DNA from: Augochlora pura
Lineage: Eukaryota > Arthropoda > Insecta > Hymenoptera > Halictidae
Direction of reading: 5' to 3'
Length of the DNA stretch: 64,000 bases
NCBI RefSeq assembly: GCF_028453695.1
Contig: NC_135777.1
Span: 16,295,714 to 16,359,713 of the forward strand
How positions within the stretch are numbered: position 1 is the first letter of the stretch; every line of letters begins with the position of its first letter. A program made the translations under genes and the position numbers. This document shows positions 24,534-35,133 of the stretch, piece after piece. The notes beneath the pieces are model-generated. The model made no database searches. It had not been told where the DNA came from and was given only the letters and a program-made list of their open reading frames with translations.

Positions 24534-25102
24534 TAGTTAGCTCGAGTATCGTAGTATTCCCATAAATAAAATTCTTTAATATGGAGCAGCGCGTACAAAT
24601 GCAGTTATATTTGACGCAGTGGTATCCTCGGGTCGGATGACACGCGTGGACAGCGTGAAAAAAGCGTCAAAAAGTTAACCGATAAACAAACTTTCATGGA
24701 GAACTAGGTTCCACCGTATCGGGAGCGATTCGAAGTTTTATTGTGAAGTTCTTAGCGGCGGTGCGGTTCAAGTTCTCACTAGAGAAAGAGTCTTACTGGT
24801 TGCATTTCCTATTTATCCGATCTCTGAACCTCGATAATCCTGAGGGATCTACGTCCAGGCATTTTCTTCTCCGCATGCTTTATGAATATATCCGACGCGC
24901 AAAGATAAAACCCGGCGATCTTCTTGTTTCGCTGCTCGCCCGTCGAACTGGAAACCCAATTTGCGAAACTTTTAACAACCAATACTGTTCACTTAATGCA
25001 CGTTGACTGTATATTTATATTAACAATAAAATTTATGGAATTTTGTATTATGTTGTAATAAATTCTATTTAGTTAAAAATAATCGGAGCATTTTATTGTT
25101 CT

Positions 25103-25318
25103 TTAACCCTTTGCACTATAATAACGAGTCAGACTCGTGACAAAGATTCCATGGAAGGTCTACTAAATATGAATATTATTAATTTCTTCTTCGAAGTCTA
25201 GGAACGGAAGTAAATAAAGAGAATAGAAGAAACAAAGTGATCTGGTCCTATTAAAATAAATTTTAAGGGCAAGTGTTAATTCATGCAACGTGAAAGGAAT
25301 TGTAGTGCAAGTGGTTAA
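25103..25318. mobile_element. TTAA-type MITE, family F2
   Basis: Left TTAACCCTTTGCACTATAAT and right TAGTGCAAGTGGTTAA, both with intact TTAA. A perfect odd-centred palindrome, ACGAGTCAGACTCGT, lies at 25124-25138. The copy at 53385 matches through both ends and the ATATTATTAAT interior. 216 bp, non-coding. Confidence 0.9.
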
Positions 25319-25935
25319 TACCATTTTTATATAATTGTACTCTGTGATTCCTAATAAATAATTTCACTTAATTCTTTTCCCAAATAAATGTTGCATTCGT
25401 GCGTTAATCATCCCTATGAAATAATTATAAGATTTTACTAAAACCTCAGATGCTTTCGTGGCAATTTTGCGACCACCGTGCGGTCATCAACGTAAAATTC
25501 TGATCCAGCGCGATATTAATCCGCGTAGAATAAATACAGCGATAAATGCAAAAATCACAGGTGCCGCTCGAATTAACCGGCCGTTCGAACGGCGCTCCCG
25601 TTGAAAGGTTTCGCGTTACAAGTTCCGGATAAAAATGGCTTCGGTAACATTGTCAAAATGTGGGACAAGAACCAGCGAATTAAACGGGCCGCTCTCGCTT
25701 TATAAAGCCAGACCGGTTGTCGCGCAAACGAATGGTGGTTGCCGGCGGCGGGAATTATTTCAATTTTGTCAACGCGATTGGCTCGCGAGCTTCTATTCAT
25801 CGCGGTCGTCGCGAAAAGGAATTGGCTCCGCCGTGTTCGTTCTTTGACCGTGTAAATCACGCGTTCTCGTACGCGCGGAATTATTCGCGCGAAGAAAGTC
25901 GAGCGTCGACCGTGCCTGCGGAACCTACTTACTTA

Positions 25936-26204
25936 TCAACCCTTTGCACTCGAATGGTGCCTCTGAAGCGCCAATAAAAATTGTTATATAATTAACAAAA
26001 TAGTGTTGACAGTATTAAATACCCTTCTGTTAATAGCGCAACAGTTTTACGAGTTACAAGACTCAATCTCATATAGCAAATTATACTAAATACTATACCA
26101 CAGCTGGTCAAAATAGCAATTTTTTTAAGCTTTTTTAAAATTAAAATAAGCTAAATTTTAAACTTAAAAATTTAACCCTCTGCTCTTCGAGTGCAGAAGG
26201 TTAA
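25936..26204. mobile_element. TTAA-type MITE, family F1
   Basis: Left TCAACCCTTTGCACTCGAA, right TTCGAGTGCAGAAGGTTAA. The left subterminal GGTGCCTCTGAAGCGCC is an imperfect 17-base dyad and is the inverse of the right subterminal of the 5137 copy. About 269 bp, AT-rich interior. Confidence 0.85.
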
Positions 26205-26599
26205 TCCTCGTTTTGACGGGATCTGGTCGGACGTGAAATTACACGATTCACGGAAAAGTCGCGCGTTGATCATTTTATAAAATATTGTTGGGGCGGTATT
26301 GTACCGGAAGTCGCGGCCCGCAAATTAACGCCGGAATCGGCCGGCAAGGATGAGATAAGTGTTCACCGAAATTATAAGGCGAATTCGGCGGAAGTCGTTA
26401 CGAAAGAAATACAGCACGCCCGGGCCGAGGATCTAAATTCAACGGGGTACCGCAATAACGTTAATTGGCAATGTTACGTACCACGTGTTGCTTTCTTCGA
26501 CAAAATGCCATAGAGAAAATTTCCGGCCAGTGAGCTCTCGAATCGCATGCAAAATAGAAACATGCCGCGCAGTCGTTCTATCTGCGAGCAGTTTGCCTC

Positions 26600-26642
26600 C
26601 TCTCTCTCTCCCCTCTCCCTCTCTCTCTCTCTCCCTCTCTCT
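26600..26642. repeat. CT microsatellite
   Basis: CTCTCTC runs interrupted by CCC, about 43 bases. Confidence 0.9.
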
Positions 26643-29600
26643 GCTCGTACACGATGCATTTCGCAAACGGTTTTGATAGCTCTGCGAATATTTACCGCAT
26701 TTGGTAATTGGGAATTTGTTAATACCCTACGGAGAAGTTCGCTCTATATTATCATTTGTGTTGAAAATGCAAGAGTTTATTAGTAAACTAAATATTTAAG
26801 GTTTTAGTATTTTACTTTTGTACAATTATTTTATTTTTGTACTGTCTTTAGAGTGAGAATTTTTGCATAAGTTCTCGACGGCCATTTCGTTGCAGCGAGA
26901 ATAAGGGAAAAAATGCTTGCATATGCATCGAGGGCATTTTATAATTGGAAATTCGTTAATGCGATAAGTTCATTAAACATTGTGATTTCATTTCCATGAC
27001 GCCATTTTGTTCATTATTGTCATCGTTTCGTTACGGTGACAGTCAAAGGTAAACTTGTTTTACCAACTGGAATATTTCTCATTAGAAAAATGAAATGTTT
27101 GTTAATATACACATATATTCTAATATATTATTGACTGAATTACAAATATAAATTATTCCTATTTTTACTTATAAATAGCTAATAAAACACGAGCTCGAAT
27201 TATTACCAATTTTTAAGAATACATTTTCGCTTGCTATTATTATTTATTATTGCACTGTTATATTATTTTCAACCTACCAGACCCACTCTCTTCTCACTTA
27301 ATTTCTTATCGTCTTCATAGACAGCGTTTTATTCCAGTCGCGATCGAGGCAGTCAATTTTTACTTTGGAAAAAAGCGGTGACCCAATAATTCAACGGAAG
27401 ATCGAATATTTTCCTGGATAACGCGCCGGGAGGGGGGGGAGAGTACGAAATTACGAATAAAGCACAATCTGTTGAATGAAAATGCGAAGCGAAACTGGGT
27501 GAAATATTAGGGGTGGATCTTTTGTGTAACGGTTCCCGAGGACCGTACGAGGGTTAAATTCGGAAGGGCGTTAGGCGGGTCGAGGAAACCGCCCCTAAGA
27601 CCCCGGTCAAAAAATAAAGGATGTTAGAACGGGAATTTTTGCCGCATTCATCTTACAATCCGGGAGCTGTCCCTACGTGACTACCACTTGTCTTTGTCCA
27701 TAACGAATGTTTTTACGCAAAGCCACGCCTGGAAAACCGTGGCCAAGATCTCTCCTCGGCCGGGGTTACTTCACGCGTAACAAGTACTATTTCAGACCTC
27801 CATCCGAGCGAACATTTTCAAATTCTGCCCGGGCGTTCGTTTGTTCGATAACCGGGCGAGGGTTCGCGATATCGTTAAATTCTGCTGAAACGTCAGTATT
27901 TACTTTAATTATTAAGTTATTTAGCAGAGTTCGCGCATCGACATGTTACCGAAACACGCGCCATTGTTCGTTTCCGCGCAAAGTAGCCTGATTAACCTTA
28001 ATGTTACATTCATTATCGTATTGTTCCCGCGACCTATACATTGTTACTGTATTGTTACGACTGTATTGTTACGTTCGTTTCAAGAATGAATATAAAAAAT
28101 AATCCTTATTATTACAATTCTTATTAACTGCAAATATTGTGTATTTTTCACAGAGAGACCTTTGCAATCAAATTCGAAAGACACCGAAAGAACTTGAGAA
28201 TATTTTTATTTTATATCTAAGATATTGAAATTATTAACAGAGGAATTTTTATTCGTCACAAAAATCCACGGTTTAACTTGAAAAATCGAGCAAACGAACG
28301 CGTTCGAAACGACGGTCGCGCGAAAAATAGACGAAGCGTTTTTACGTAGCGTATACATTCCGGAAACGACACGATAGTATTACTACAAATATTTGCGTAA
28401 AACCGACGCACAAAAGAAGCATCGATGCGCCTAGTCTGCAGTCACGGAAGAATTGGATGGGGAGCGGGGTGCCAATCGCGGGAGTCAATTTGTGAAATGC
28501 TTTAAAACGTTGCGATGTATTTATCCGGAAATAAACTGTGTACTTTACATTGAACAAAACAGCAAAAGCGCGGGTTTCTACGTTTTTTTTTTCATACGGA
28601 TAAACGCGAAAGCGTCGAGCCAACACCTGAATAAAAGCGTGCGCGGATAAAGATGGCTCTTGCTCACCTCGACGCGTTTCACCTGTTTAATTCTACGAGA
28701 CAATGTTTAATCGACTGTTCGTATACACGGATTTCGATTCCCGTATTCGAAACCACGATGGTGTCGCGAACTTGCTCGAGTTCTCCGCGACGAATTTCTC
28801 GAAGCTCTTTTCCAGCGCTGATTGTCGGCGATACGCGCAGGCATGGTTCGAGGGTGGCGGCGGCTTTTTTTTCCCCGAGGTCTCTCGGCGTCCCGCGGAA
28901 GGGTAACTTTTCCGCACTCGTTTATGCGCGCACAGGAGCAGCTCGCACATGGGAACAAGTTGTACGGGTAAGACAACAGTTTATCTTGCGGCGATACAGA
29001 AGCCAGTCGGAGAGAACGGAAAGTAGACGCGGGGTCGACGGCGCACGGATCTCCGTTTAAGGGGTGAAAAATATTTTCTCACTGAAATTGTATATTTATA
29101 TACGACCTTTTAATACTTTGCAAGACGTCCTTCGTATATTCTTGTAAAGATTGAATAAGCCGCGGAATCTACATTTAAACAACATTCATAGCAAATTAAT
29201 AATATAGCAAAATAATAATAAACTAAAATATATAAATAGAATGTTGCAAGCGTTGAAGCTGTTTATAACTCGCGAACAACGAAATAGCAATTAACGCGCA
29301 GCAAATTATTAAATAATTGTAATACGTTGGCGCTGAGGCTCTAACCTATATAAAACCAAAAGGAACGCGTCTCGCGTAATTGAAAAATTAATTAACAATT
29401 GAACGTGTTTAATTGGATATAACTTAAGAAACTCGATTGAAACAAATGAAAGAATTAGAAATAATGTGAACATTTTAGTGCGATTTGGAACACTTGTAAT
29501 AAAATGTTATAATAAGTAGCGAGCATTGACCTACACGTTCAATTAGCTGTCAGAGAAGATATTTTGATTGCGAGGCTATTTTTACGAAACGACCTTCTTC

Positions 29601-29799
29601 CGCGTTTTCGGGGTAAACGCTCCGATGTGCGGCAGCGGAAGCGACGGCGGTGGGGCGGCGCGGGGGAGATGAAGAAAGAGTTCAGAGGGTAAGAAAGCGA
29701 AGGTGTGCGACGACTCGACCGCGGGAAATCGCCGTGCGACGGCGACGGCGACGTCGCTCCGCGACCTACTTCCGCGGAACAAGTCAGAATCCCGGATTC

Positions 29800-29911
29800 G
29801 TTATTAAGAAAACTTCGATGCCGGGCCCGGGGTATGAATTTCCCCCGGACCTCGTGAACGTGTAAATGGGGGGTGCTTCGGCCTGTCAAATTTATTTCTG
29901 TCGCCCGGGCG
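29800..29911. repeat. Dispersed GC-rich repeat, copy 1
   Basis: GTTATTAAGAAAACTT, then GGGTATGAATTTCCC, then TCAAATTTATTTC occur in the same order and spacing at 43470-43581. Both copies lie in CpG-rich patches. Confidence 0.65.
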
Positions 29912-30229
29912 AAAATTTGTAACGCTGCGTACGCCGCGGCTCTCGCCGCAACGGCCGCGTTTTTCTTCGGCCGAGACAATCGGAATCGGTTCCACGGTTC
30001 TAACGAGAATTGGATTTCGCCGATCGATTTCGTAAGGCCGCCCGCCCGATTCTTATGCAAACGAACATCTTTCTGTATGTATTTAACCTTTGCGCCCGAT
30101 GGCCCTTTAGCCGGCGACGCGCGCCTCCTAGAATCTCGACGACGGATTTCGAAGCTCAAACATCCGGCAGGATATCGAAAATTAAATTCACCGTCTTAGC
30201 TTAATAAAATTCTTGATTCTTATCTATTC

Positions 30230-30465
30230 ACTTTATTTAATTTCACAAAATTCTTAATTTATTTACTTTAATATAATAATATTCATCATCTTTATTTATT
30301 GATTTGTTTACTATTAATATAATAATATTCTTGATTTCTATTTATCGATTTATTTATTTAAATTTAATAGTATTTTGTTTTAATATTCTTGATTTTTGTA
30401 TATTCATTCATCTATTTTAATTTAATAATATTCGTAATTTTTATTTATAGTTTCAATTGTTCCAA
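30230..30465. repeat. AT-rich imperfect tandem repeat
   Basis: Four or so ~55-60-bp units of the type TAATATTCTTGATTTTTATT plus TATTGATTTATTTA, ending directly at the left TTAA of the F3 element. Confidence 0.6.
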
Positions 30466-31081
30466 TTAACCTCTTCCCGTGCCATTTAGCTCGACGAAAC
30501 TCGGGGCCCGAGCGGTCCGCATCAACGCGCGCTAAACAGACCAGACTGATGTTTGTAAACAGTCGCAATACGATCCGAAATGTAGATGGCCGTAATACCT
30601 GTGATATAGTCAATTTTACGCGATACTGGAGTTGAGGAAGTAAACTCTAATGCTTCTACGTTTATAGATATTTATTTATGTTTATAAATGCCTTATTCGC
30701 TTTGCAACTGGCATAAACACGTCACTATCAGAAGATTCGTTATCACGGCCTTCGCTAAACACTTTTGTACCTTGCATTTTGAAGGGGTTTCTTAAATTTT
30801 AATAATTGAACTGCTTCGTAACAGCAACGACAAGAATCGTGACTAACTGTTCTGAGGTACTGAGAGGAACTAACATTCAGTCACGAGCGTAACGGGCAAA
30901 AAATCAGTCCGCGAGCTCGGCTTGTTATGTTTACGTTTGGCCCAAGTATATGTTCGTGACTCAGACTCGCGATGTTTATGTTGGGCCCAAGTAACTGTTC
31001 GCGAGTCTGACTCGCGATATTCATGTTTGGGCAAAGATCTTCATCGCGAGTCTGACTCGCTAAGGTACGGGAAGGGGTTAA
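30466..31081. mobile_element. TTAA-type MITE, family F3, longest copy
   Basis: Left TTAACCTCTTCCCGTGCC and right GGTACGGGAAGGGGTTAA form clear inverted ends with intact TTAA on both sides. Length is 616 bp. Near the right end a 45-bp unit is repeated four times; the palindrome in each starts at 30911 (decayed), 30956, 31001 and 31046, and the best form is GCGAGTCTGACTCGC. No transposase frame is present, so the element is non-autonomous. The internal 352 bases (30589-30940) are absent from the copy at 2566. Confidence 0.9.
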
Positions 31082-32730
31082 TACAATACTTGATTGCTAC
31101 TGTATTTAACGATTTTTTTATGTTAATTAAGCTAACAAATTTTAAACAATTTAACAGTATCTCTAAGTTTCTCTAATATCATCACGTGTTCCTTCTACCC
31201 ATTTGTAACATAAACATTTGCAATTAAAATCAACTTAACCAAGATATTAATTTTTATAATAGCATTAGATACAAATTATCTAATGAAATTAACAGTATTT
31301 TATATTTCGAATATCTCCGTGGAATGATTATGCTCGTGCTTGTAATCGGGACGAGTGTTTTCGAGTTTCAATGAGACACGATTGCTATAAAATCTGGAAA
31401 TACAACAAGGATTCAAGGAAGAGGAATTTTCCAAGCGCGAGAGTAATAGGTATTTAGACAGCGTTCCTCGTTTCCGCGGCCGAATCGACCGTCAAGTTTT
31501 TCCGCGAGATTTAAGAAAATGTACGGGTGTTGTTTTTTCGAATATTAAAACTACATACTGCGCGGCGGCGACGGCGGCGTTATTTTCGCGGGGCTCGAAA
31601 GGAATTTTCTACGCGGACGAAATAAATCGGAAACGTGCAATATAAGTTTTACTTATGAAAGTTCGTGTTCGAGAAAATCGAATTTGAGAATTCATGGAGC
31701 AGCCGTGCGCTTTCGAATATCGTATTCGTGACTGCGTGTGTTCACCGCTTTTGCCCTCCCCCGAAGGCGCGAGATAAGATATTACGGAACTATTTACATT
31801 AAATCAAGCGGCACGGTCATTATTCTACGCGGAAATTATTTACGGGAAAAATCGGGCAGCAGCTGATCTTAAATTCTCAAATTATTCCAGTGGCAAATTA
31901 TAAAATGGCGAAATACTATCGCATTAATACCTTGCACAGAGAACCGTGCTTCGATTGTTTCATAAATAACAATGAACGATAATAACTTCTGCATTAAATA
32001 TTATACGGCAGATTTACAGTTTTCTTTAATTTTTAATGAACGATCCGACGATGTTGTATTGAATTGATATCATAATAATTGTTATTTTGTAAACTCGCTG
32101 CGATGAACTGCAATTTCGAGAAATTCGAGAACCGCTTTCAAATAGTCGATTTAATATTTCAAATTTAATTAATATTATTTAATCGAAAGTGGTTAACGTT
32201 TTGATTTTAAATCACCCGGGCAACCTATATGTTCTAGGAAAACTAATCTCTATCAGGCTAAAGTTTGACACGCAATCCGCAAACGCAATCTATATTGTGC
32301 TGTTCTACGTGACAGCACACAGAGCGACTGACGACAACTCTGTGGCTATTTTATGATTTTCGGCGTCATGGAGAATTACTATTTGTTTATTACTATTTAT
32401 GTTCTACTTTTTTCCCAACTTCTCATAAACTAAAAGTTGACGTAGTTTATCGGGCTGTGGGTTTTATACATTTCCTTTTTAAACTCTTTCAATATGTATT
32501 TTTTAAAAATGATTAAGTCGAAAACAAAGCGTTCGAGACATGAGATGAGTTTGATAATATTTTTATATTTCTTGATAGTCTGTTTATTTTTATGTAAAAG
32601 GGTTTTCTTAGGTTAGAAATCGTTTACTGATATTTAAGAATTTTTCTAGCATTTTAAATTGCAACTATGCAACTGCGCACACAAATCCATGGTCTAATTA
32701 CTATATATTCTATTTCACTTATTCGTTTAT

Positions 32731-32853
32731 CTATAAAATTTGTATTCTATATTTTCTATAAAATTTATGTTCTATATTTTCTATAAAATTTATGTTCTAT
32801 ATTTTCTATAAAATTTATGTTCTATATTTTCTATAATTTATATTCCATATTTT
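32731..32853. repeat. 25-bp minisatellite
   Basis: About five units made of TTCTATATTTTCTATAAAAT plus TTATG in tandem, nearly identical in the centre. Confidence 0.9.
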
Positions 32854-33331
32854 ATTTATATTTTATTCATAATTCCTTTTGAAGAAATTCGAAAACGGAT
32901 CCGATTTTTCGGCGACAATGGATCTCGTGAATCGGTTCTCTCGGAAGTATTCTCACAGACTCCGAAGAATGCTTTCATTACCCCGCGGGAGCGTAGCTGG
33001 AATTTGTCTTAATTACAACTTTAGCTGTTCGAGAGTTAATCATCTTGAACGTTTTCCGTTTCGACTTGCTCGATAATCACGCGGCTTGATTCCCGTTGAC
33101 AGCCCTCTAAAATCTATTGTCTCGCATTGTATCGCAATCCAGCGTTGTTCAAGTTTCCGATTGGACACTTCTTTTTATAATATCGATCAGCCGGCGAATG
33201 AAGACTGACTGGTTAATGAGAATCTTGATGAAGAAATTTAATATCGCTCGATATTACGGTTCGCCTGTGTTGGAAGGGCCCCTCTCTCTTCACGGAATCG
33301 CATGTTAAAGGACAACAGGCGATACGCGTGT

Positions 33332-33352
33332 ACGCGCGCGCGCGCGAGCGCG
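33332..33352. repeat. Alternating CG run
   Basis: A 21-base almost uninterrupted CG dinucleotide run broken once by A, followed by CTCTCTCG. Such alternation can adopt Z-DNA (known biophysics). Confidence 0.85.
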
Positions 33353-33943
33353 CTCTCTCGTACATGTATACACTGTGCACAAGTCCCGGTTAGGAAACAA
33401 GTTTTCGCTTTATTAATTTTCGTCGAGCAAGATTTTATTGAACTTTATGCGAGGGAACAACTAAATCCCACTGTCAACAAAATAAGACGCGCAAATGTAT
33501 CTTAATACTTCCGGCGCCACTGTAATACGAAACCAATAAAGCCGAGCGGATAATAAGGCTTCCCCGCTCTCTTCGGAATTCTGCTATGTACAACGAAGCA
33601 AATTGTTCGCCGAGTTTAATAATAAGAATTGTTGCAGTGCCCGTTGTTCGCGACTGCGAATTCGCGATGAGATTGGTTGTTACGTAACTGTATTATGCGA
33701 CGCGACGTGCAAGGTGTTCGCGGGCTGCGGATTCTTACGCAGAGCCGCGTGAGACTTTTCGTCCTGGAATTACAATTATGCGAGAGCCGGAAATATTTAT
33801 TCCATTGGTGGAATTGCTGGAAAAACCCTTCGCTGTGCCATTTTCTTCATAGTTGCAACGATTAGAAGGTTTTCGATTGTAATATTTTCTCAGAAGCAAA
33901 AAGACAATTTAGATTTATCGCGTGTATACAGTCGCTTCAATGT

Positions 33944-34000
33944 TTAACCCTTTGCACTACGACTTTTTTTCACGCTGCGTTGTTTAGTAATTATTTGTCC
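33944..34000. mobile_element. TTAA-type MITE end fragment, F2, inverted
   Basis: TTAACCCTTTGCACTACGAC followed by TTTCACGCTGCGTT is the reverse complement of the right end of the F2 copy at 53385 (GCAGCGTGAAAGGAGGCGTA). The opposite end was not found, so this copy is truncated or decayed; the right limit given is only where similarity fades. Confidence 0.6.
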
Positions 34001-34297
34001 ATAAAACTATCCTTAATAGAACCAGATAATTTAAAAAAAAAAGAATTTTATAAAAAAAGAATCATCAAAAATTTTAATATTAACAATTTCCTTAGAATGT
34101 CATTTTACTTTTCATCAATATATTGAATGTAAATGAGCTCCTTTATTTTTAATAATGGAATATTTGGATCTATTTTCGCAATCGAAACAATTTTGATCTT
34201 TTAAAAAAAGCCAGTCTAAAAGTCAGTCTAATTATAATCTAGTTGCGCGAAGTCATTCACGCGCGGCTGAAATGCGAGAATGGTTATTCTTTGTTGC

Positions 34298-34383
34298 AGG
34301 TTGGGCACCGAGAAGTTATACGGTTGCCAATATCCCCGAATCTTTGATACGGCCAGCTATTTCCATTACGCGGTGCTCCCATT
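34298..34383 (+). other. Candidate exon after TTTGTTGCAG
   Basis: TTCTTTGTTGCAG is a fair acceptor. Joined in phase 1 to the exon ending at 13591, the frame reads on for about 28 codons to a TGA at about 34381. In another frame the same stretch is open for 43 codons from an ATG at about 34280. Neither reading is recognised, and the 20.7-kb distance makes the link purely speculative. Confidence 0.12.
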
Positions 34384-34977
34384 GAAAGAATTCAACTTCT
34401 CCGCAATCTGATCAGTGTTGGTTCAGGCTCCGCATCCACTAGAATAGCCAAAGCGTCGTTGTTAAATTACGGCGCAACCAGGAACGCGGATTATCCTCTG
34501 CGCTGTTACGTCCGCTTTCGAAAACCCTTCAGACCCACTTCTGAGCAATCTCCAGCGATAACGATTTCATTACTTTCTTAAACAACCAACATTTTTTTCG
34601 AACCGTTGTTTGCGTTTGTTAATGTACGGCGAACTTTAATTAGTCTCGAAGAACAATCGGACCGATCCGACCCGGGCACGCCCTGGAATTTCGTTGCTGA
34701 TTTTCGTTTGAATGCACGGTAGATCCTCGATCGGCCGGACTCTACTTTCCTTGAACTTTGTTACTTCGATTTTACCGTCATTTTGAGACACCCTGTATAT
34801 TGTATTCTCTGCAATCTATTAGACTTTTTCGTTTCTTTAGTTTATGCTAAATTTGGTAGTCAGTGATGGCTGCTCGAATAGAAGATAGACGTCGATAACA
34901 TGAAAAATGGCGACATCTTGAAATTTAATTATCTAGCTTTTGTATTGATTTTTCAGCATTGGGTGTCTAAGAGAATA

Positions 34978-35133
34978 TTAACCCTTTGCACTCGAAACCA
35001 TTTTATGTCTGAATAGAAAATAGAAAATTACGGTCTCTGAAATAGAAAGAACTTAATAACATTAAAATTATCTTGTCGAATTCTTGATCTAACGATTTTC
35101 AGCGGTGCCACAGATTCGAGCGCGAAGTGTTGA
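34978..35133. mobile_element. TTAA-type MITE, family F1, short copy
   Basis: The left end TTAACCCTTTGCACTCGAAA and following CCATTTTATGTCTGAA match F1. The right end ATTCGAGCGCGAAGTGTTGA is a decayed inverted match. About 156 bp. Confidence 0.65.

Larger units (their letters stand above)
26205..30229. other. Non-coding stretch with CT repeat and GC patches
   Basis: Contains a CT microsatellite (26600-26642), AT-rich DNA at 26.8-27.3 and 28.0-28.3 kb, and CpG-rich patches at about 27.4-27.97, 28.64-29.06 and 29.58-30.18 kb. The Arg-rich frames in those patches (for example minus 29539-30159, 206 codons) look compositional. I see no exon that I can support. Confidence 0.5.
31082..33943. other. 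Non-coding stretch
   Basis: AT-rich with a CpG-rich patch at 31.44-31.85 kb. Contains a 25-bp minisatellite (32731-32853) and an alternating CG run (33332-33352). No exon is recognised. Confidence 0.5.

Noticed and set aside
29539..30159. 206-codon Arg-rich minus-strand frame
   Set aside because: CpG-rich composition makes stops rare; residues are Arg/Ser/Pro-dominated with overlapping frames on both strands and no recognisable domain.
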